Of a stretch of 64,000 bases of DNA, positions 62,837 through 64,000 are shown piece by piece. The position numbers and the translations under genes are program-made. Source of the DNA: JAJPHU01 sp035553375 (lineage in GTDB: Bacteria; Planctomycetota; Planctomycetia; Gemmatales; Gemmataceae); the NCBI GenBank assembly GCA_035553375.1, contig DATNCY010000245.1:4934-68933 (forward strand), written 5' to 3'. Numbering within the stretch: the first letter of the stretch is position 1; every line of letters starts with the position of its first letter. Below the pieces are notes generated by a model. It did no database searches, was not told the DNA's origin, and saw nothing but the letters and a program-made list of their open reading frames with translations.

Positions 62837-63181
62837 TCATCCTGCCGGTGAAACATTCAGTAACTCATTGCCGAGCCGCACCACTTCCGAGGGCAGCGGC
62901 ATATTGCGAAAGCGATGAATCCCCGCCGGGAAGTCTTCCAGTTCGGCCTCGTCAATATGCAGTTGATCGGACACCGCCAGCAAAAACGGCTCCATCACAT
63001 GCTGGCGCAGGCGGGCGAGATACTGTTCCGCGCTATATTGTCCGCGGCGCAAGCGCGTCAATCCACGTTGGCCGCCATCGCCGCAATCGCTAACCTGGAG
63101 AGGGACATGATGTTGGCGGAAGAATCGAGCTAGGCCGAGCAAGGGAGAGAACGAAAGATGAAACTCAAGGTTGTCATCCAT
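62837..63181 (-). CDS. Doubtful small ORF in the divergent gap before the HicB-like gene
   Basis: Up to 114 residues. The C-terminal two thirds look protein-like (SAEQYLARLRQHVMEPFLL, VVRLGNELLNV), but the N-terminal part overlaps the start of the HicB-like gene on the other strand, no ribosome-binding site is evident and a + strand frame (62915-63133) competes with a more GC-rich third position. Neither can be chosen with confidence. Bases 62645-62836 show nothing else. Confidence 0.3.
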   Translation of the reverse strand: MDDNLEFHLSFSPLLGLARFFRQHHVPLQVSDCGDGGQRGLTRLRRGQYSAEQYLARLRQHVMEPFLLAVSDQLHIDEAELEDFPAGIHRFRNMPLPSEVVRLGNELLNVSPAG

Positions 63182-63622
63182 GCCGGTGAGTCGCCCGGTC
63201 GTCGTTGTCGCGCTGAAGTGCCCGTGTTGCCAGGTTGTGTCTCCGAGGGGGACACGCCGGAAGAAGCGCTGGCCAATATCCGCGCGGCGATCGCTTCCTA
63301 CTTCGATGCCACCAATCCACCGCGCGGCGATGCCGACCGTGTGGAGGAAATCGAGTTGAACATGCGTCCAGACGAGTTCCTGGAGGCTCCCGCCGACGAA
63401 GCGGAGGCCGGTCCCGAAACGCCTTCGCAGCCGTCGGCCCTACGTCGTTTTCTGATGGAACGGGGCCGCCATGAGACCGCCGCCCTCGTCGCGCTGACGG
63501 CAGGATTGTTCGGCGCGTTGGCCTGTGGCGCGCTGGCCTTGACTCCTCTCTGGATTGGCTTTCTGATCGGCTACCTGACGATGGCCAGCTTCGCCGCGCT
63601 GATCTGCACGGTGGACCCGTGA
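63158..63622 (+). CDS. HicB-like domain with C-terminal membrane segments
   Basis: 154 residues; ATG preceded by GGGAGAG at about 8 bases. Residues 1-70 resemble the HicB fold: MKLKVVIHAGESPG, EVPVLPGCVSEGDTPEEALANI, RAAIASYFDATN. HicB normally pairs with a HicA toxin, but no HicA gene is adjacent, and here the fold is followed by an acidic linker and two hydrophobic segments (ALVALTAGLFGALACGALAL, LWIGFLIGYLTMASFAALI). It is therefore probably not a classical antitoxin. Its stop TGA overlaps the next gene's ATG, so the two are translated together. Confidence 0.75.
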   Translation: MKLKVVIHAGESPGRRCRAEVPVLPGCVSEGDTPEEALANIRAAIASYFDATNPPRGDADRVEEIELNMRPDEFLEAPADEAEAGPETPSQPSALRRFLMERGRHETAALVALTAGLFGALACGALALTPLWIGFLIGYLTMASFAALICTVDP

Positions 63623-63990
63623 TGGGCCTCCTCAACTGGCTGCGCAACCTGTGGTTCACGCTGCTGGCCTCGACACGCTACGCGGCAATTGGCGGCACGG
63701 CTGGCGCCCTCCTCGGACTGCTGGCTCTCTGGCTGGATCGCAACCCCTACACGGCCTTCTTCCTCGGCGCTTGTCTGCCGCTAGGACCATTCTACTTCTG
63801 GTTCAGTTCCGCCCGGCAGATCGAGAAACAACTGGCCACCCTGCGGCAATGGCACGCCCGGAAGCTCATTAGCCAGGATGAATACGATGAGCTGCGCGGC
63901 AAAGCCTTGCGCTGGTATGCGGAACGATTGTATGGAGTACAAGCATCGGCCAGCCGGTACCAAAAACCGAAAAGAGGTGCCGCGCCTTGA
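63622..63990 (+). CDS. Two-pass membrane protein with SHOCT-like C terminus
   Basis: 122 residues from ATG 63622, whose first base is the last of the previous stop (TGATG overlap). Two hydrophobic segments (YAAIGGTAGALLGLLALWL and YTAFFLGACLPLGPFYFWF) precede a cytoplasmic tail with QIEKQLATLRQWHARKLISQ followed by DEYDELRGKALRWY, a short C-terminal oligomerisation (SHOCT) motif. With the HicB-like membrane protein it forms a two-gene unit of unknown role. The gene ends 10 bases before the window edge. Confidence 0.75.
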   Translation: MGLLNWLRNLWFTLLASTRYAAIGGTAGALLGLLALWLDRNPYTAFFLGACLPLGPFYFWFSSARQIEKQLATLRQWHARKLISQDEYDELRGKALRWYAERLYGVQASASRYQKPKRGAAP

Positions 63991-64000
63991 TCCGCCGGCA

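Overview
The window reads as a chromosomal segment of a planctomycete, most likely of the Gemmataceae. The evidence is in the proteins: two DUF1549/DUF1553 proteins with c-type haem motifs (one paired with a Tat-exported DUF1501 protein), a leucine-rich-repeat protein with a TIGR02996-type companion domain, a DUF1080 protein fused to a kinase-like domain, an FHA protein, a Ser/Thr kinase, and a 1550-residue exported protein mixing a vWA-like fold, a secretin-type short domain and TPR-like repeats. There is no rRNA, CRISPR array, prophage or complete insertion sequence; the only transposase trace is a 35-codon stub at 48364-48471. One tRNA (Thr, CGT anticodon) is present.

Layout. 1-7.3 kb: the 5' part of a polysaccharide-type ABC permease, the giant exported vWA protein with a good terminator, an FHA protein and a soluble histidine kinase. 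7.6-14.3 kb: a stand-alone elongation factor G with a long leader, two exported proteins and a ROK sugar kinase. 14.3-18.2 kb: a prpB-prpC pair (2-methylcitrate cycle) divergent from two ABC-2 permease genes. 18.2-27 kb: a small unknown protein, a sugar O-acetyltransferase, mnmG, then an HTH-receiver regulator behind a perfect consensus promoter followed by an HDOD-histidine kinase, a Kdo hydroxylase and a GT-C membrane glycosyltransferase. 27-41 kb: small lipoprotein, tRNA-Thr, coiled-coil membrane protein, Ser/Thr kinase, an acetyltransferase/cupin overlap pair, mtaB, a STAS protein, a DUF1549/DUF1553 protein and a TMEM43-TIGR02996-LRR fusion. 41-55.5 kb: threonine-dehydratase-like enzyme, small proteins, an ABC exporter with altered catalytic residues, a second GT-C transferase, a methyltransferase, the cytochrome/DUF1501 operon, a metal-dependent hydrolase and an MFS transporter. 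55.7-64 kb: a YHS-domain exported protein, an MBOAT/SGNH acylation pair, the kinase-DUF1080 fusion, and a HicB-like/SHOCT membrane pair.

The strongest structural theme is a dense population of short palindromic elements, at least seven sequence families and more than 20 copies. Most sit a few bases from gene ends, but three lie inside conserved genes as in-frame insertions (mnmG, the Ser/Thr kinase between its HRD and DFG motifs, and the planctomycete cytochrome). Their translations (PARSASKG, LALRAG and similar) also create false N-terminal extensions on several open frames, so starts were placed downstream of the repeats using ribosome-binding sites and family homology.

Functionally, the cell-envelope genes (Kdo hydroxylase, GT-C transferases, O-acetyltransferase, MBOAT/SGNH pair, ABC permeases) point to decorated surface polysaccharide or LPS. 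The signalling genes (two histidine kinases, HTH-receiver, FHA, Ser/Thr kinase, STAS, kinase-DUF1080) give a rich regulatory layer. All functional calls come from reading motifs by eye; no database search was run.
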